The notes: generated by a model not told the origin, from the letters alone. A stretch of DNA of 46,221 bases from Halomonas colorata (GCF_014897985.1 NZ_JABUZA010000037.1:1-46221); one strand, 5' to 3'; counted from the first letter of the stretch, positions 32,359 to 40,941 are shown. Program-made: numbers and translations.

Positions 32359-33708
32359 ATGGGCAAGACCAAATCGAAAAAGGCCAAAGCGAAAGATAAA
32401 AACGCCTCGAAGAGCCAAGCACAGAAGACCGCCCCGCAAGCATTAACGCCGCAAACCGGCGCATCGCTGTTTGAAGATGCGCGCTCGCGTCTTGAAGATG
32501 TTTTCAGGGAGCTGGACATTCACCCTGACGCCCAAGCGCGCTTAATGCAACCGAGCCTGTCGCTTCAGGTAAGCGTTCCTGTACGCATGGATGACGGCAG
32601 CTTGAAAGCGTTTCCCGCGTGGCGGGTGCAGTACGATACAAGCCTCGGGCCTGCCAAGGGCGGTGTACGCTTTCACCCCGATGTTAACCAGCACGAAGTC
32701 ACTACGTTAAGTTTTTGGATGGCGATTAAATGCGCGGTGGTGGGTCTGCCTTATGGTGGCGGCAAAGGAGGCGTCCAGGTCGATGCCAAGGTACTTTCGG
32801 CGCTTGAGCGCGAGCGTTTAGCGCGAGGTTATATTCGAGCGATTGCCGACATCATGGGGCCTGACCGCGATATCCCCGCGCCGGACGTTAACACCGATGC
32901 CATTGTCATGGGCTGGATGATCGATGAGTACGAACATATCGTGCGTGCCCATGCACCCGCAGCGATAACGGGAAAACCGCTGTCGCTGGGCGGCTCGCCT
33001 GGACGCGTTTCGGCGACCGGCCGAGGGGCACTAAAAGTGTTGGATTTATGGGCCGAGCAGAATGAACGTGAACCTCAGGAAACGATCGTGGCCGTGCAGG
33101 GGTTTGGCAACGCTGCGTACCATTTTGCCCGTTTAGCCAGCGAGCGGGGCTATAAGATCGTTGGGCTTTCCGACTCGAGCGGCGCGATCTACAGCGCTGA
33201 CGGTCTGGACGTTGCTGCGGCTAAACAAGATAAAGACCAGCACGGCCAGCTGGCCAAAAGTCAGGCCGGTACACAAATCAGCGGGGAAGAGCTACTGGCG
33301 TTGGACGTAGATGTACTGGTGCTCGCCGCGCTGGAAAACCAGATTCATTGCGATAACGTCGAGGCAGTACAAGCGGGGGCAGTTCTGGAAATCGCCAACG
33401 GGCCGCTCACCAGTGACGCTGACGCTGCATTAGCCAAGCGCGATATTCCGGTATTGCCCGATGTGCTGGCTAATACGGGGGGAGTAATCGTTAGCTACTT
33501 TGAGTGGCTGCAAAACCGGGCGGGGGAAACCTGGAGCGAAGAGGATGTGAACCAGCGTCTGGATGCGCGGCTAATCAGTGAAGCGAATAGCGTCTTGACC
33601 CGCGCCGAGCAGGAAAACATTACCTATCGGCAGGCCGCTTACCGCCAGGGCATTGAGCGTATTGCCGGTGCCCTTATGGCGCGCGGTAACTGTCTGGATT
33701 GCCGTTAA
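32359..33708 (+). CDS. Glu/Leu/Phe/Val dehydrogenase family (probable glutamate dehydrogenase)
   Basis: The 449-aa protein has the oxidative-deaminating dehydrogenase fold. Residues ~35-210 are the dimerisation/catalytic domain with GPAKGGVRFHP (Lys100), WMAIKCAVVGLPYGGGKGG (Lys124, Lys136) and PAPDVNTD. The Rossmann domain follows with VAVQGFGNAAYHFA and GLSDSSG. The C-terminal NTGGVIVSYFEWLQN motif is present. Residues 1-25 are an unusual Lys/Ala/Ser/Gln-rich extension (KTKSKKAKAKDKNASKSQ). AAGGAG precedes the ATG. Whether it uses glutamate or a branched-chain amino acid, and NAD or NADP, cannot be settled here. Confidence 0.9.
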   Translation: MGKTKSKKAKAKDKNASKSQAQKTAPQALTPQTGASLFEDARSRLEDVFRELDIHPDAQARLMQPSLSLQVSVPVRMDDGSLKAFPAWRVQYDTSLGPAKGGVRFHPDVNQHEVTTLSFWMAIKCAVVGLPYGGGKGGVQVDAKVLSALERERLARGYIRAIADIMGPDRDIPAPDVNTDAIVMGWMIDEYEHIVRAHAPAAITGKPLSLGGSPGRVSATGRGALKVLDLWAEQNEREPQETIVAVQGFGNAAYHFARLASERGYKIVGLSDSSGAIYSADGLDVAAAKQDKDQHGQLAKSQAGTQISGEELLALDVDVLVLAALENQIHCDNVEAVQAGAVLEIANGPLTSDADAALAKRDIPVLPDVLANTGGVIVSYFEWLQNRAGETWSEEDVNQRLDARLISEANSVLTRAEQENITYRQAAYRQGIERIAGALMARGNCLDCR

Positions 33709-33782
33709 GCGCAGGCAAACGAAAGCGGGCGCCCAAAGGGAGCCAGCTTAACGATTAGCTACTGTTCTTTAATCACTGTTCT

Positions 33783-34259
33783 TTAATCACGGTCGATCTG
33801 GGTAACTTCAGAAGAGCCCTGACGTACGCTGATTTCAAGCTCGCGGCCGCTTTCGTCACGTCCTTCGATATCGATGATGCCACTTTTATCGATATCCAGG
33901 TCTTCAAACTCGGCCATGCCTTCCTGAGCCGCAACCTCCAGCGCCTGACGGATATCGTCTTCACTCATTCCCCATGCGCCGGTAATTAAGCGCTCACGCT
34001 TCTCTTGTAGCGTTTCACCGTTATCGAGCGAAAACTCAATGTCGGCATACCACTCATCGTCCAGCCAGCCTTCTACCTCAGCACGGCCACGGCTTTTAAT
34101 GCTGATTTCTTCATAGTGGCTGAACCCGTACTCTGAGGCGTGGGTTAAGACGTCGTCAATGCGATCCATGGGCAGCGAGTCTGCCTGGGCGCTACCTGCC
34201 GCTGCTGCGAAGAGTAGGGCGGAGGTCGGGATCAACAGCATTTTCTTCATAGCGTTCAT
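33783..34259 (-). CDS. Secreted PepSY-domain protein
   Basis: The 158-aa protein has a signal peptide (MKKMLLIPTSALLFAAAAGSAQA) and two PepSY-like repeats. The first is DRIDDVLTHASEYGFSHYEEISIKSRGRAEVEGWLDD. The second is DIRQALEVAAQEGMAEFEDLDIDKSGIIDIEGRDESGRELEISV. It is strongly acidic, as exported proteins of halophiles are. PepSY domains inhibit or sense in the envelope. The gene is divergent from a PepSY/two-component operon and shares a repeat-rich control region with it. Confidence 0.88.
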   Translation of the reverse strand: MNAMKKMLLIPTSALLFAAAAGSAQADSLPMDRIDDVLTHASEYGFSHYEEISIKSRGRAEVEGWLDDEWYADIEFSLDNGETLQEKRERLITGAWGMSEDDIRQALEVAAQEGMAEFEDLDIDKSGIIDIEGRDESGRELEISVRQGSSEVTQIDRD

Positions 34260-34269
34260 GGCAAAATCC

Positions 34270-34345
34270 TTCTCTAGTCTTTAAACACTTCTCTAGTCTT
34301 TAAACACTTCTCTAGTCTTTAACTACTTCTTCAGTCGTTAAATGC
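34270..34345. repeat. Four tandem 19-bp repeats in the PepSY divergent promoter region
   Basis: TTCTCTAGTCTTTAAACAC is present twice exactly (34270-34288, 34289-34307). A third near copy (34308-34326) and a degenerate fourth (34327-34345) follow. Each unit contains CTTTAA (CGTTAA in the last). They end 10-15 bp before two copies of GGCATTTCGTGAATG (34360-34374, 34376-34390). They lie 11 bp upstream of the secreted PepSY gene start. Confidence 0.9.
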
Positions 34346-34390
34346 TTGAGGCAAGTAATGGCATTTCGTGAATGCGGCATTTCGTGAATG

Positions 34391-34479
34391 TGACAGAGTA
34401 TTTATAGCACCCCGCTTATTTCCCTAGACTGAACGAGCCGTTCATCTGGCATTCATGTTGCCTTTGGCATCCTTGTCCT
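34391..34479 (+). promoter_or_regulatory. Promoter/operator region of the PepSY-two-component operon
   Basis: Between the 15-bp repeats and the ATG at 34480 is a direct repeat TTCAT-N6-TTCAT (in GTTCATCTGGCATTCATG). It has the 11-bp phase typical of OmpR-family response regulator sites. It is a candidate self-binding site of the downstream regulator. Spacing to a -10 was not resolved. Confidence 0.35.
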
Positions 34480-34851
34480 ATGAAAGCACTTGCGCGTTTT
34501 AACATATTACTCAAGCAATCCCGCCAGCACCTGATGTCGTTTATCGGTGGCGGGGCGCTCTCGGCTGCGCTGCTTTCGGGTAGCGCCGTGGGCGATCAGC
34601 ACTGGGAAGCGCTGCACGGCGAAGTGCGGCGTGGCGATGTCGTGTCGTTAGAAAGCATATTGGACTGGCTGGACGCGCATTATATCGGTGAGGTATTAGA
34701 GGTAGAAGTTGAGCGTGAACACGGTGCTGTCGAGTATGAAATAAAATTGCTGGGCCCTCAAAATCAGGTGGTAGAGTTTGAATTTGATGGTCACAGCGGT
34801 CAGTTGATGTCGATTGAAGGCGTGCGTATCAACGAAATGCGCCGCCCCTGA
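34480..34851 (+). CDS. Envelope PepSY-domain protein preceding a two-component system
   Basis: The 123-aa protein has a hydrophobic stretch at about 18-38 (signal or anchor). A PepSY domain follows: VRRGDVVSLESILDWLDAHYIGEVLEVEVER, then YEIKLLGPQNQVVEFEFDGHSGQLMSIEG. It lies 34 bp before the response regulator gene. PepSY proteins encoded with PhoP/QseB-type systems often modulate the kinase or share its stimulus. The ligand is unknown. Confidence 0.85.
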   Translation: MKALARFNILLKQSRQHLMSFIGGGALSAALLSGSAVGDQHWEALHGEVRRGDVVSLESILDWLDAHYIGEVLEVEVEREHGAVEYEIKLLGPQNQVVEFEFDGHSGQLMSIEGVRINEMRRP

Positions 34852-34885
34852 ATCTGTCAAATCAAGCCCGCATAAGGCATATAAC

Positions 34886-35560
34886 ATGAAGTGTTTACTG
34901 GTAGAGGATGACCAGGCGTTGGCGCGCGAGCTTAGCCAGGCACTGCGCGATGGTGACTGGCTGGTTGAGCATGCAGAAAACGGCCAGGAGGCCGACTTTC
35001 TAGTGCGCACGGAAACCTACGATACGTTGATTCTTGACGTAGGCCTGCCCGATGGCGACGGCACCCGCTGGCTCGCCTCCTGGCGTGAAGATGGTATCGA
35101 TCTGCCGGTGCTTATATTAACCGCCCGCGAGCGCTGGGCCGATAAAGCCGCCGGTTTTACTGCTGGGGCAGATGACTATGTCACCAAGCCTTTTGAATCC
35201 GCTGAAGTATTGTTTCGCCTGCGTGCCTTGGTGCGCCGCAGTCACGGCCATTCGCACCCGGTGCTTAAAGTCGGTGAAATAAGCCTGGATACCCATACCC
35301 AACATGTCACGCTGGCGGGAAGGCCGGTTGGGCTAACCGCCCAGGAAACGCGTCTGCTGAGCTATTTGATGCACGCCGCGCCGCGTGTGGTTAGTCGCAT
35401 TGAGCTTTCTGAACACGTTTACGACCGCGATCATGAGCCTGATTCAAACGTTATCGATGTACAGATAAGTCGGCTGCGCCGTAAGTTGGGTGCCTGGCGG
35501 TTTGCCACGCTTCGAGGGTTGGGCTACCGCCTGTTGGCTGAAGCGCCAGACGATCAATGA
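34886..35560 (+). CDS. OmpR-family response regulator
   Basis: The 224-aa protein has a receiver domain with acidic pocket Glu7-Asp8-Asp9, phospho-acceptor Asp51 (LILDVGLPDGDG) and the conserved Lys in YVTKPFE. A winged helix (RPVGLTAQETRLLSYLMHAAPRVVSR ... VIDVQISRLRRKLG) follows. The ATG at 34886 is preferred over the upstream frame by the LLVEDDQ N-terminus. Its stop overlaps the kinase start (ATGA). It resembles PmrA/QseB regulators and probably binds direct repeats upstream of the two PepSY genes. Confidence 0.93.
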   Translation: MKCLLVEDDQALARELSQALRDGDWLVEHAENGQEADFLVRTETYDTLILDVGLPDGDGTRWLASWREDGIDLPVLILTARERWADKAAGFTAGADDYVTKPFESAEVLFRLRALVRRSHGHSHPVLKVGEISLDTHTQHVTLAGRPVGLTAQETRLLSYLMHAAPRVVSRIELSEHVYDRDHEPDSNVIDVQISRLRRKLGAWRFATLRGLGYRLLAEAPDDQ

Positions 35561-36924
35561 GTAAGCCTGCGCCCTCATGGCGAACCCGCTGGTCGGGCCG
35601 CTCGATTAGCCTGCGGTTGCTGCTCGCTGTTTTACTGATGATTGGGATTGCCCTGCCGGTGGCGGGCACGCTGTTGTCACACCACTATCGAAAGGCCGCG
35701 ACGGAGTCTTTTGACGAGCGGCTTGAAGCCACTCTAAATGTGATAATTGCAGGCGTTGCCTTTGATCCTTTCACTCAACAGCTGCGCTATGAGCGGGCGC
35801 TGGGTGACCCACGCTTTGATCAGGTGTTTTCAGGCTGGTACTGGCAGATTACCGACCAGCAGGGGCATTCTGTTACCTCGCGCTCGCTGTGGGATCAGCG
35901 TCTGCCGGTAACCGATGATGAAAAAACCAACGGTCGTGAAGTGACGGGCCCGCGGGAACAATCACTGCGCGTGGTGGAGCGCGATATCTATCTGGCGCCA
36001 TTAGAAGCACCGCTACATGTTAGTGTCGGCGCTCGGAATGACGAGCTGGTCAGCGATATGCACGAGTTCCAGCGTTTGCTGTGGCTGGGGCTGCTGGGCC
36101 TGGGCGCGCTGCTGCTGGGCGTACTCGGCTTGCAAGTGCGTTGGGGGCTTGCGCCGCTACGGCGTATGCAGGCTAATTTAAAAGATGTCGAGCAGGGGCG
36201 GGCCGAGCAGCTAGCCGTTGATCTTCCTGATGAGCTTGCCACGCTCGCGGCTTCCATGAACGCCGTATTGGCGCGTGACCAGCGGCTGATCGAGCGAGGG
36301 CGGCATACGGCCGGCAATTTGGCCCATGCGCTGAAAACCCCGTTAAGCGTGATGCGCCTGTTGGTACGCCAACTGCCCGAAGAGCGCCGGAGCGCCTGGG
36401 ATGTCGAATTAACCCGCGTGGACAGCGCCGTGCGGCATCACTTGGCGCGGGCCTCGGCCGCTGGTGAAGGTGGGCGTTTTGCGCCGATTGATGTGTATGG
36501 CACGCTTTCTCCCTTATTAAGTGGCCTGGGTCGGCTTGCGCAGCGGCGCAATATTACCTTACAGCAATGCTGGGAAAGTCAGCCGCGAGTACATATGGAC
36601 ACTCAGGATATTCAGGAGCTTATCGGTAACCTGTTGGATAATGCGCTACGCTGGGCAAGTCACGAGGTAACGCTTGAGGTGCAGGCAGTGGATTTGACCC
36701 TTCAACTGACCGTGGGCGATGACGGCCCCGGTATGACGGAAGCCGAGTGCCAGGAAGCGGTTCAGCGCGGCAAGCGTTTGGATGAGCAGCGCTCACAAAG
36801 CGGTCTGGGCCTGGCAATCGTGGCAGATCTCGTCACTCTCTACCAAGGTGACATGCAACTTCAACGCGCCGAGGCGGGAGGGTTAAAGGTATCTATCGAA
36901 CTTCCTGTAATAGCCCGTGGTTAA
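35557..36924 (+). CDS. Sensor histidine kinase (PhoQ/QseC-like)
   Basis: The 455-aa protein has TM1 at about 20-42, a periplasmic sensor of about 130 residues, and TM2 at about 172-195. A HAMP-like linker follows. The H box is GNLAHALKTPLSVMR; the N box ELIGNLLDNALRWA, G1 VGDDGPGM and G2 SGLGLAIVADLV are intact. An acidic periplasmic face (DDEKTNGREVTGPREQ) could bind cations or peptides. It is coupled to the response regulator. Confidence 0.93.
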   Translation: MSKPAPSWRTRWSGRSISLRLLLAVLLMIGIALPVAGTLLSHHYRKAATESFDERLEATLNVIIAGVAFDPFTQQLRYERALGDPRFDQVFSGWYWQITDQQGHSVTSRSLWDQRLPVTDDEKTNGREVTGPREQSLRVVERDIYLAPLEAPLHVSVGARNDELVSDMHEFQRLLWLGLLGLGALLLGVLGLQVRWGLAPLRRMQANLKDVEQGRAEQLAVDLPDELATLAASMNAVLARDQRLIERGRHTAGNLAHALKTPLSVMRLLVRQLPEERRSAWDVELTRVDSAVRHHLARASAAGEGGRFAPIDVYGTLSPLLSGLGRLAQRRNITLQQCWESQPRVHMDTQDIQELIGNLLDNALRWASHEVTLEVQAVDLTLQLTVGDDGPGMTEAECQEAVQRGKRLDEQRSQSGLGLAIVADLVTLYQGDMQLQRAEAGGLKVSIELPVIARG

Positions 36925-36953
36925 CAACCCGTGGTTAATAAAGAGCAAACGCT

Positions 36954-38873
36954 ATGACCGCTGTGGATAATGCACTGCCTGATGTGCTGGTGGGCCCGCT
37001 GCTGCGGCGTATTAGCCCTACACGCCTGGTAATGTGGCTGGTTGCCTCGCGCTCACTGGCGATGTCGTTGGTGCTGCGCCCCGGGGATCGCGACGAGCAG
37101 CGGTTTAATGTTAACGATCACCACCAGCGCTTGCCCATTGGCCGACATGCTTTTATCTATCTGATCGATGTTCGCTTACCTCAGGCGTTGCCCACCGACG
37201 AGCGCATAGAGTACGACCTGCGTATCCAAACGACGCAAGGCGAATGGCAATCCCTGCCCGACTGGGCGCCCTGGCTATGTTATGAAGGCGCGGCCTATCC
37301 GGCATTCGTCATCGCCTCGCGCCATCATCGGCTAATGCACGGTTCGTGCCGTAAACCCCACCATCCCAGCGCCGACGGACTAGTGCGCGCTGACCAATTT
37401 CTATCCGAAAGGCAGCAAGCGACTATCGAATGGCCAGCGTGGCTGCTGATGACCGGCGACCAGGTCTATGTCGATGATGTGGCAGGCCCCATGCTGCGCG
37501 CCGTGCATACCTTGATTGAGCGCTTGGGGTTGGTAGACGAGCTGCTTGAGGGGGCGACGGTCAAGGACAGCCAGGCGCTTTACGCTGCCCCTGAAAGTTA
37601 CTACCAGCGTGAAGCTTTACTACCTGATATCAACAGTAACGTGGCCCTGCGCGAACGCTTTTTTGGCGGGGTGAAGAAACCGGTATTCACCTCGGCCAAT
37701 GCGTCTAATCATTTGATGACGCTGGCGGAAATGCTCGCCATGTATTGCCTTGTCTGGTCGCCGGTTCCCTGGCAGATCATGACGCCTGATGAGCCTGCCC
37801 TTAACGCCAAGGATGCCGAGAACTACCGGCAGGAGCAGGCCATTGTGGATGACTTTGTGGCAGGCTTGCCGCAGTGCGCAAGGCTTTTGGCCCATCTGCC
37901 CAGCCTGATGATTTTTGACGACCACGATGTCACCGACGACTGGAACCTGACCGCCGAGTGGGAGCGCTGCGCTTACGGCCATCCGTTTTCAAAACGCATT
38001 ATTGGCAACGCGTTGGTGGCCTATTTGCTGTGTCAGGGGTGGGGCAATGCACCGGATAAGCTCAATCCGCTGATCGAGCAGGCGACTGAATTACTGACTG
38101 AGACAGGACCGCTTTCGATTAGTCAGCAGGATGCGTTGATCGAGAGATTATTGCGTTTTCAGGGCTGGGAATTTCAGGTGCCCGGCACGCCCGCCTTGAT
38201 TGTGCTGGATACCCGTACTCGTCGCTGGCGCAGCGAGCGTAGCCCCAAGCATCCTTCCGGCTTAATGGATTGGGAGGCGCTCATGGAAATGCAGCAGGCC
38301 CTGCTGGGTTGTAAAAGCGCCGTGATTGTCTCGCCGGCGCCCATGTTTGGGGTAAAGCTGATTGAGGGCGTTCAAAAGCTGTTTACCTGGGTGGGTAAAC
38401 CGTTGGTGGTGGATGCCGAAAACTGGATGGCCCACCGCGGGGCGGCCAACGTGCTGCTGCAAATCTGGCGACACTCAAAAACGCCGGGCAACTACGTGAT
38501 TCTGTCTGGCGATGTGCACTACTCGTTTGCTTACGACATTATTGTGCGCCGCCAAAAGCAAGCGCCGCATTTATGGCAGGTGACCTCCAGCGGCATCAAG
38601 AATACCTTCCCGGTTCAGCTGTTAAACACTTTTGACCGGCTTAACCGCTGGCTTTACGCGCCCTGGTCGCCGCTTAACTGGTTTACCAAGCGCCGTAAGC
38701 TGAGTATTCATCCCCGCGACCCCAGTGGAGCCAGTGCCGGGGAACGGCTCTGGAATGCCAGCGGCATTGGCTTGGTAACCCTGGATGATGAAGGCCGCCC
38801 GGTAGATATTCGCCAGCTAGATGTCAATGGCAATGATGTCGTCTTCCCACCCCCCGATGATTTACAGCAGTAA
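36954..38873 (+). CDS. PhoD-like metallophosphatase family protein
   Basis: The 639-aa protein carries the PhoD-like core: MHGSCRKPHHPSADG, WLLMTGDQVYVDD, LPSLMIFDDHDVTDDWNL and VILSGDVHYSFAYD. Together these coordinate the Ca/Fe-type metal centre in PhoD phosphodiesterases/alkaline phosphatases. It is longer than secreted PhoD and has no Tat signal, so it is probably cytoplasmic or membrane-associated. It follows the histidine kinase by 30 bp. An 11-bp direct repeat CCCGTGGTTAA (36914-36924 and 36928-36938) spans the junction. Confidence 0.85.
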   Translation: MTAVDNALPDVLVGPLLRRISPTRLVMWLVASRSLAMSLVLRPGDRDEQRFNVNDHHQRLPIGRHAFIYLIDVRLPQALPTDERIEYDLRIQTTQGEWQSLPDWAPWLCYEGAAYPAFVIASRHHRLMHGSCRKPHHPSADGLVRADQFLSERQQATIEWPAWLLMTGDQVYVDDVAGPMLRAVHTLIERLGLVDELLEGATVKDSQALYAAPESYYQREALLPDINSNVALRERFFGGVKKPVFTSANASNHLMTLAEMLAMYCLVWSPVPWQIMTPDEPALNAKDAENYRQEQAIVDDFVAGLPQCARLLAHLPSLMIFDDHDVTDDWNLTAEWERCAYGHPFSKRIIGNALVAYLLCQGWGNAPDKLNPLIEQATELLTETGPLSISQQDALIERLLRFQGWEFQVPGTPALIVLDTRTRRWRSERSPKHPSGLMDWEALMEMQQALLGCKSAVIVSPAPMFGVKLIEGVQKLFTWVGKPLVVDAENWMAHRGAANVLLQIWRHSKTPGNYVILSGDVHYSFAYDIIVRRQKQAPHLWQVTSSGIKNTFPVQLLNTFDRLNRWLYAPWSPLNWFTKRRKLSIHPRDPSGASAGERLWNASGIGLVTLDDEGRPVDIRQLDVNGNDVVFPPPDDLQQ

Positions 38874-38893
38874 GGCTATCGATAGCCTGCTAG

Positions 38894-38922
38894 TAGTCAT
38901 ACAAACGTCATAAAAATGTCGC
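38894..38922 (+). promoter_or_regulatory. PHO box-like repeats upstream of the EAL-GGDEF gene
   Basis: TAGTCAT-ACAA-ACGTCAT-AAAA-ATGTCGC presents three 7-mers at 11-bp spacing (38894, 38905, 38916). The PhoB consensus is CTGTCAT-N4-CTGTCAT. A GATAAG (-10-like) lies about 10 bp beyond. The box is about 205 bp before the start codon, so the leader would be long. Confidence 0.55.
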
Positions 38923-39127
38923 ACGCTGGCTGATAAGACAGCCCGCGTTAAAAGCCTTTCTTAACACCCCCTAAGGTCGATATTAAATTTTGATTATGCT
39001 CGCTCCTGTGGGCCGTTTTAATGACGCTGCTATACGAACTGTCTTTAACGACCGTCCTTAACAACAGTTTTAGTAACAGTCTTTATAAACAAATAGCCCT
39101 CATGACGTTTGATAAGGCAACCCACAT
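38923..39127 (+). promoter_or_regulatory. Long leader with degenerate tandem repeats before the EAL-GGDEF gene
   Basis: No gene. At 39039-39088 four degenerate 12-13-bp units (CTGTCTTTAACGA, CCGTCCTTAACAA, CAGTTTTAGTAA, CAGTCTTTATAA) follow one another. The shared C(A/T)GTCTTTA core resembles the units in the PepSY repeat array. Confidence 0.45.
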
Positions 39128-40864
39128 ATGACCGCTCAAGAAGCACACTGGCTTAATCGCATTATTGAAGCAGAAGATCTGCATGTGTTGTTTCAACCCA
39201 TCGTGGATGCGAGCCAACAGGCCATTTATGGCTATGAAGCGCTGATTCGCGGGCCTGAAACGTCGCCGCTTCATTCGCCGCTGCGCCTATTTGATGTGGC
39301 CATGCAGGCGGGACTTTTAGTTGAGCTGGATCTGCTGTGCAGGCGGTTGGCCATTCGCCGCTTTGCCGCGCTTGAGCTTCCCGGGCTGTTGTTTTTAAAC
39401 GTCATGCCGCTGACCATTGTTGAGCGCGATTTTGAGGAAGGGCTAACGCTAGGGTTTATCCGCGAAAGCGGGCTGCCGCCTGAGCGGGTGGTCATCGAGC
39501 TTACCGAGCACGTGCCGATTCACGATTACGAGTTAATGCGCCAAGCGGTCGATCACTACCGCGATATGGGGTTTAAGGTGGCACTTGATGACCTAGGGGC
39601 AGGGCATTCAAGCTTGCGCCACTGGTCGGAGCTGCGCCCTGATTTCGTCAAGCTCGACCGGCACTTTATTTCAGGTATCGATCAGGAGCCCGCCAAGCGG
39701 GAGTTTTTACGCTCGATACTAGACGTGGCGCGTAGCCTCGACTGCCAGCTGATTGCTGAAGGGGTGGAAACCGCGGCTGAACATCTCTGCCTGTGGGAGC
39801 TGGACCGCAGCTTGGCGCTTCTTCAGGGGTTCTACTTTGCCCGCCCAAGCTTTGAGCCGCCGTTGCAGCTACATACCCTGCTGCCGGCCACTCACCAGCT
39901 AACCAGTCCTGCCGGGCGCTCGGCACGCTCTATTTTTCGCATGATTGAGGCCGTCTCGCCCGACTGTTCGGTACCTATATTGGCCGAGCGGTTTAGAAAT
40001 AACACCGGCTTGCGCTGTGTCGCGGTAGTAGATGCTGGCAAACCTATCGCGGTGGTACGCCGTAACGCCTTTTTAACCCTGTTCACCAACCCGTATAGCC
40101 ATTCGCTCTATTCCAAGCGCCGCGTCTGGGACATCGCGGATGCCAATCCATTGATAGCCCATGCGGATACCCCGCTTGAAGTATTGAGCCAGCAGTTGAC
40201 CGACAGTCACGATATCGAACAGGAGGACTTCGTGATTGTGGATGCCAATGGTGACTATCTGGGGATGGGCAGCATTATTGATTTGCTGCGTGAGATTACT
40301 GCTATACAGGTGCGTCAGGCACGCCATGCCAACCCGCTCACCGGACTTCCGGGTAACATATTAATTAATGAAACACTGACCAATTATCTTGCCGCCGAGC
40401 AGGGCTTTGCCGCGGCCTATGTTGATCTGGATAACTTCAAGGCGTTTAACGATGCCTACGGCTATGCGCGTGGCGACCATGTCATTATTGCCTTATCCCG
40501 TTTGCTTCAGGCCCAGGTAGACAACGCGGGCGGCTTCATCGGTCACATTGGCGGCGATGATTTTATGATGCTGCTGCCGTTAAGCCATTGGGAAAACGTA
40601 TGTCAGCAAATCCTGGACTCGTTTGAAGTGATGGCTCCGGGTTTTTATGAGGACAGCGACCGTGAACAAGGCGGCATCTCGATTGAAAACCGCCAGGGCA
40701 GCGTAAGCTTTTTTCCCTTTGTGAGCGTCTCTGTCGCCGTTAAGCCGGTTATCGACCCCGCCGTCTGCAAAGCGCTGGACATTGCCGCGCAGCTTTCAGA
40801 GTTAAAGCATCAGGCTAAGAAGATCGTAGGTAACAGCATGTTTGTGGAGCGTCGTACCTGCTAA
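39128..40864 (+). CDS. EAL-CBS-GGDEF c-di-GMP turnover protein
   Basis: The 578-aa protein has an EAL domain at about 15-250 with catalytic signature residues visible: GYEALIRG (Glu37), FLNVMPLTI, VIELTEH, ALDDLGAGHSSL, FVKLDRHFI, LIAEGVET, LLQGFYFARP. It has a CBS-like region at about 275-390 (FTNPYSHSLYSKRRVWD ... DFVIVDANGDYLGMG) and a GGDEF domain at about 400-575. In the latter the active loop is GGDDF (475-479), a conservative change. It has no membrane segment. It may hydrolyse and possibly make c-di-GMP, with the CBS pair as nucleotide sensor. PHO-like repeats precede it. Confidence 0.9.
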   Translation: MTAQEAHWLNRIIEAEDLHVLFQPIVDASQQAIYGYEALIRGPETSPLHSPLRLFDVAMQAGLLVELDLLCRRLAIRRFAALELPGLLFLNVMPLTIVERDFEEGLTLGFIRESGLPPERVVIELTEHVPIHDYELMRQAVDHYRDMGFKVALDDLGAGHSSLRHWSELRPDFVKLDRHFISGIDQEPAKREFLRSILDVARSLDCQLIAEGVETAAEHLCLWELDRSLALLQGFYFARPSFEPPLQLHTLLPATHQLTSPAGRSARSIFRMIEAVSPDCSVPILAERFRNNTGLRCVAVVDAGKPIAVVRRNAFLTLFTNPYSHSLYSKRRVWDIADANPLIAHADTPLEVLSQQLTDSHDIEQEDFVIVDANGDYLGMGSIIDLLREITAIQVRQARHANPLTGLPGNILINETLTNYLAAEQGFAAAYVDLDNFKAFNDAYGYARGDHVIIALSRLLQAQVDNAGGFIGHIGGDDFMMLLPLSHWENVCQQILDSFEVMAPGFYEDSDREQGGISIENRQGSVSFFPFVSVSVAVKPVIDPAVCKALDIAAQLSELKHQAKKIVGNSMFVERRTC

Positions 40865-40901
40865 TCCAAGGCGCTTTGATCTCTATTGGTTTTTTTCTGA
40901 T

Positions 40902-40941
40902 GCGTCATTAATTAGTCATTAGAGTGTCTTAGGGTTGTCAT
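40902..40941 (+). promoter_or_regulatory. Tandem PHO boxes upstream of phnD
   Basis: Four 7-mers at exact 11-bp spacing, GCGTCAT (40902), TAGTCAT (40913), GTGTCTT (40924) and TTGTCAT (40935), form two overlapping PhoB boxes. The region lies 50-90 bp before the phnD start. Confidence 0.7.

Noticed and set aside
34270..34345. CRISPR array
   Set aside because: Four contiguous 19-bp units without spacers and no cas genes; a tandem repeat only.
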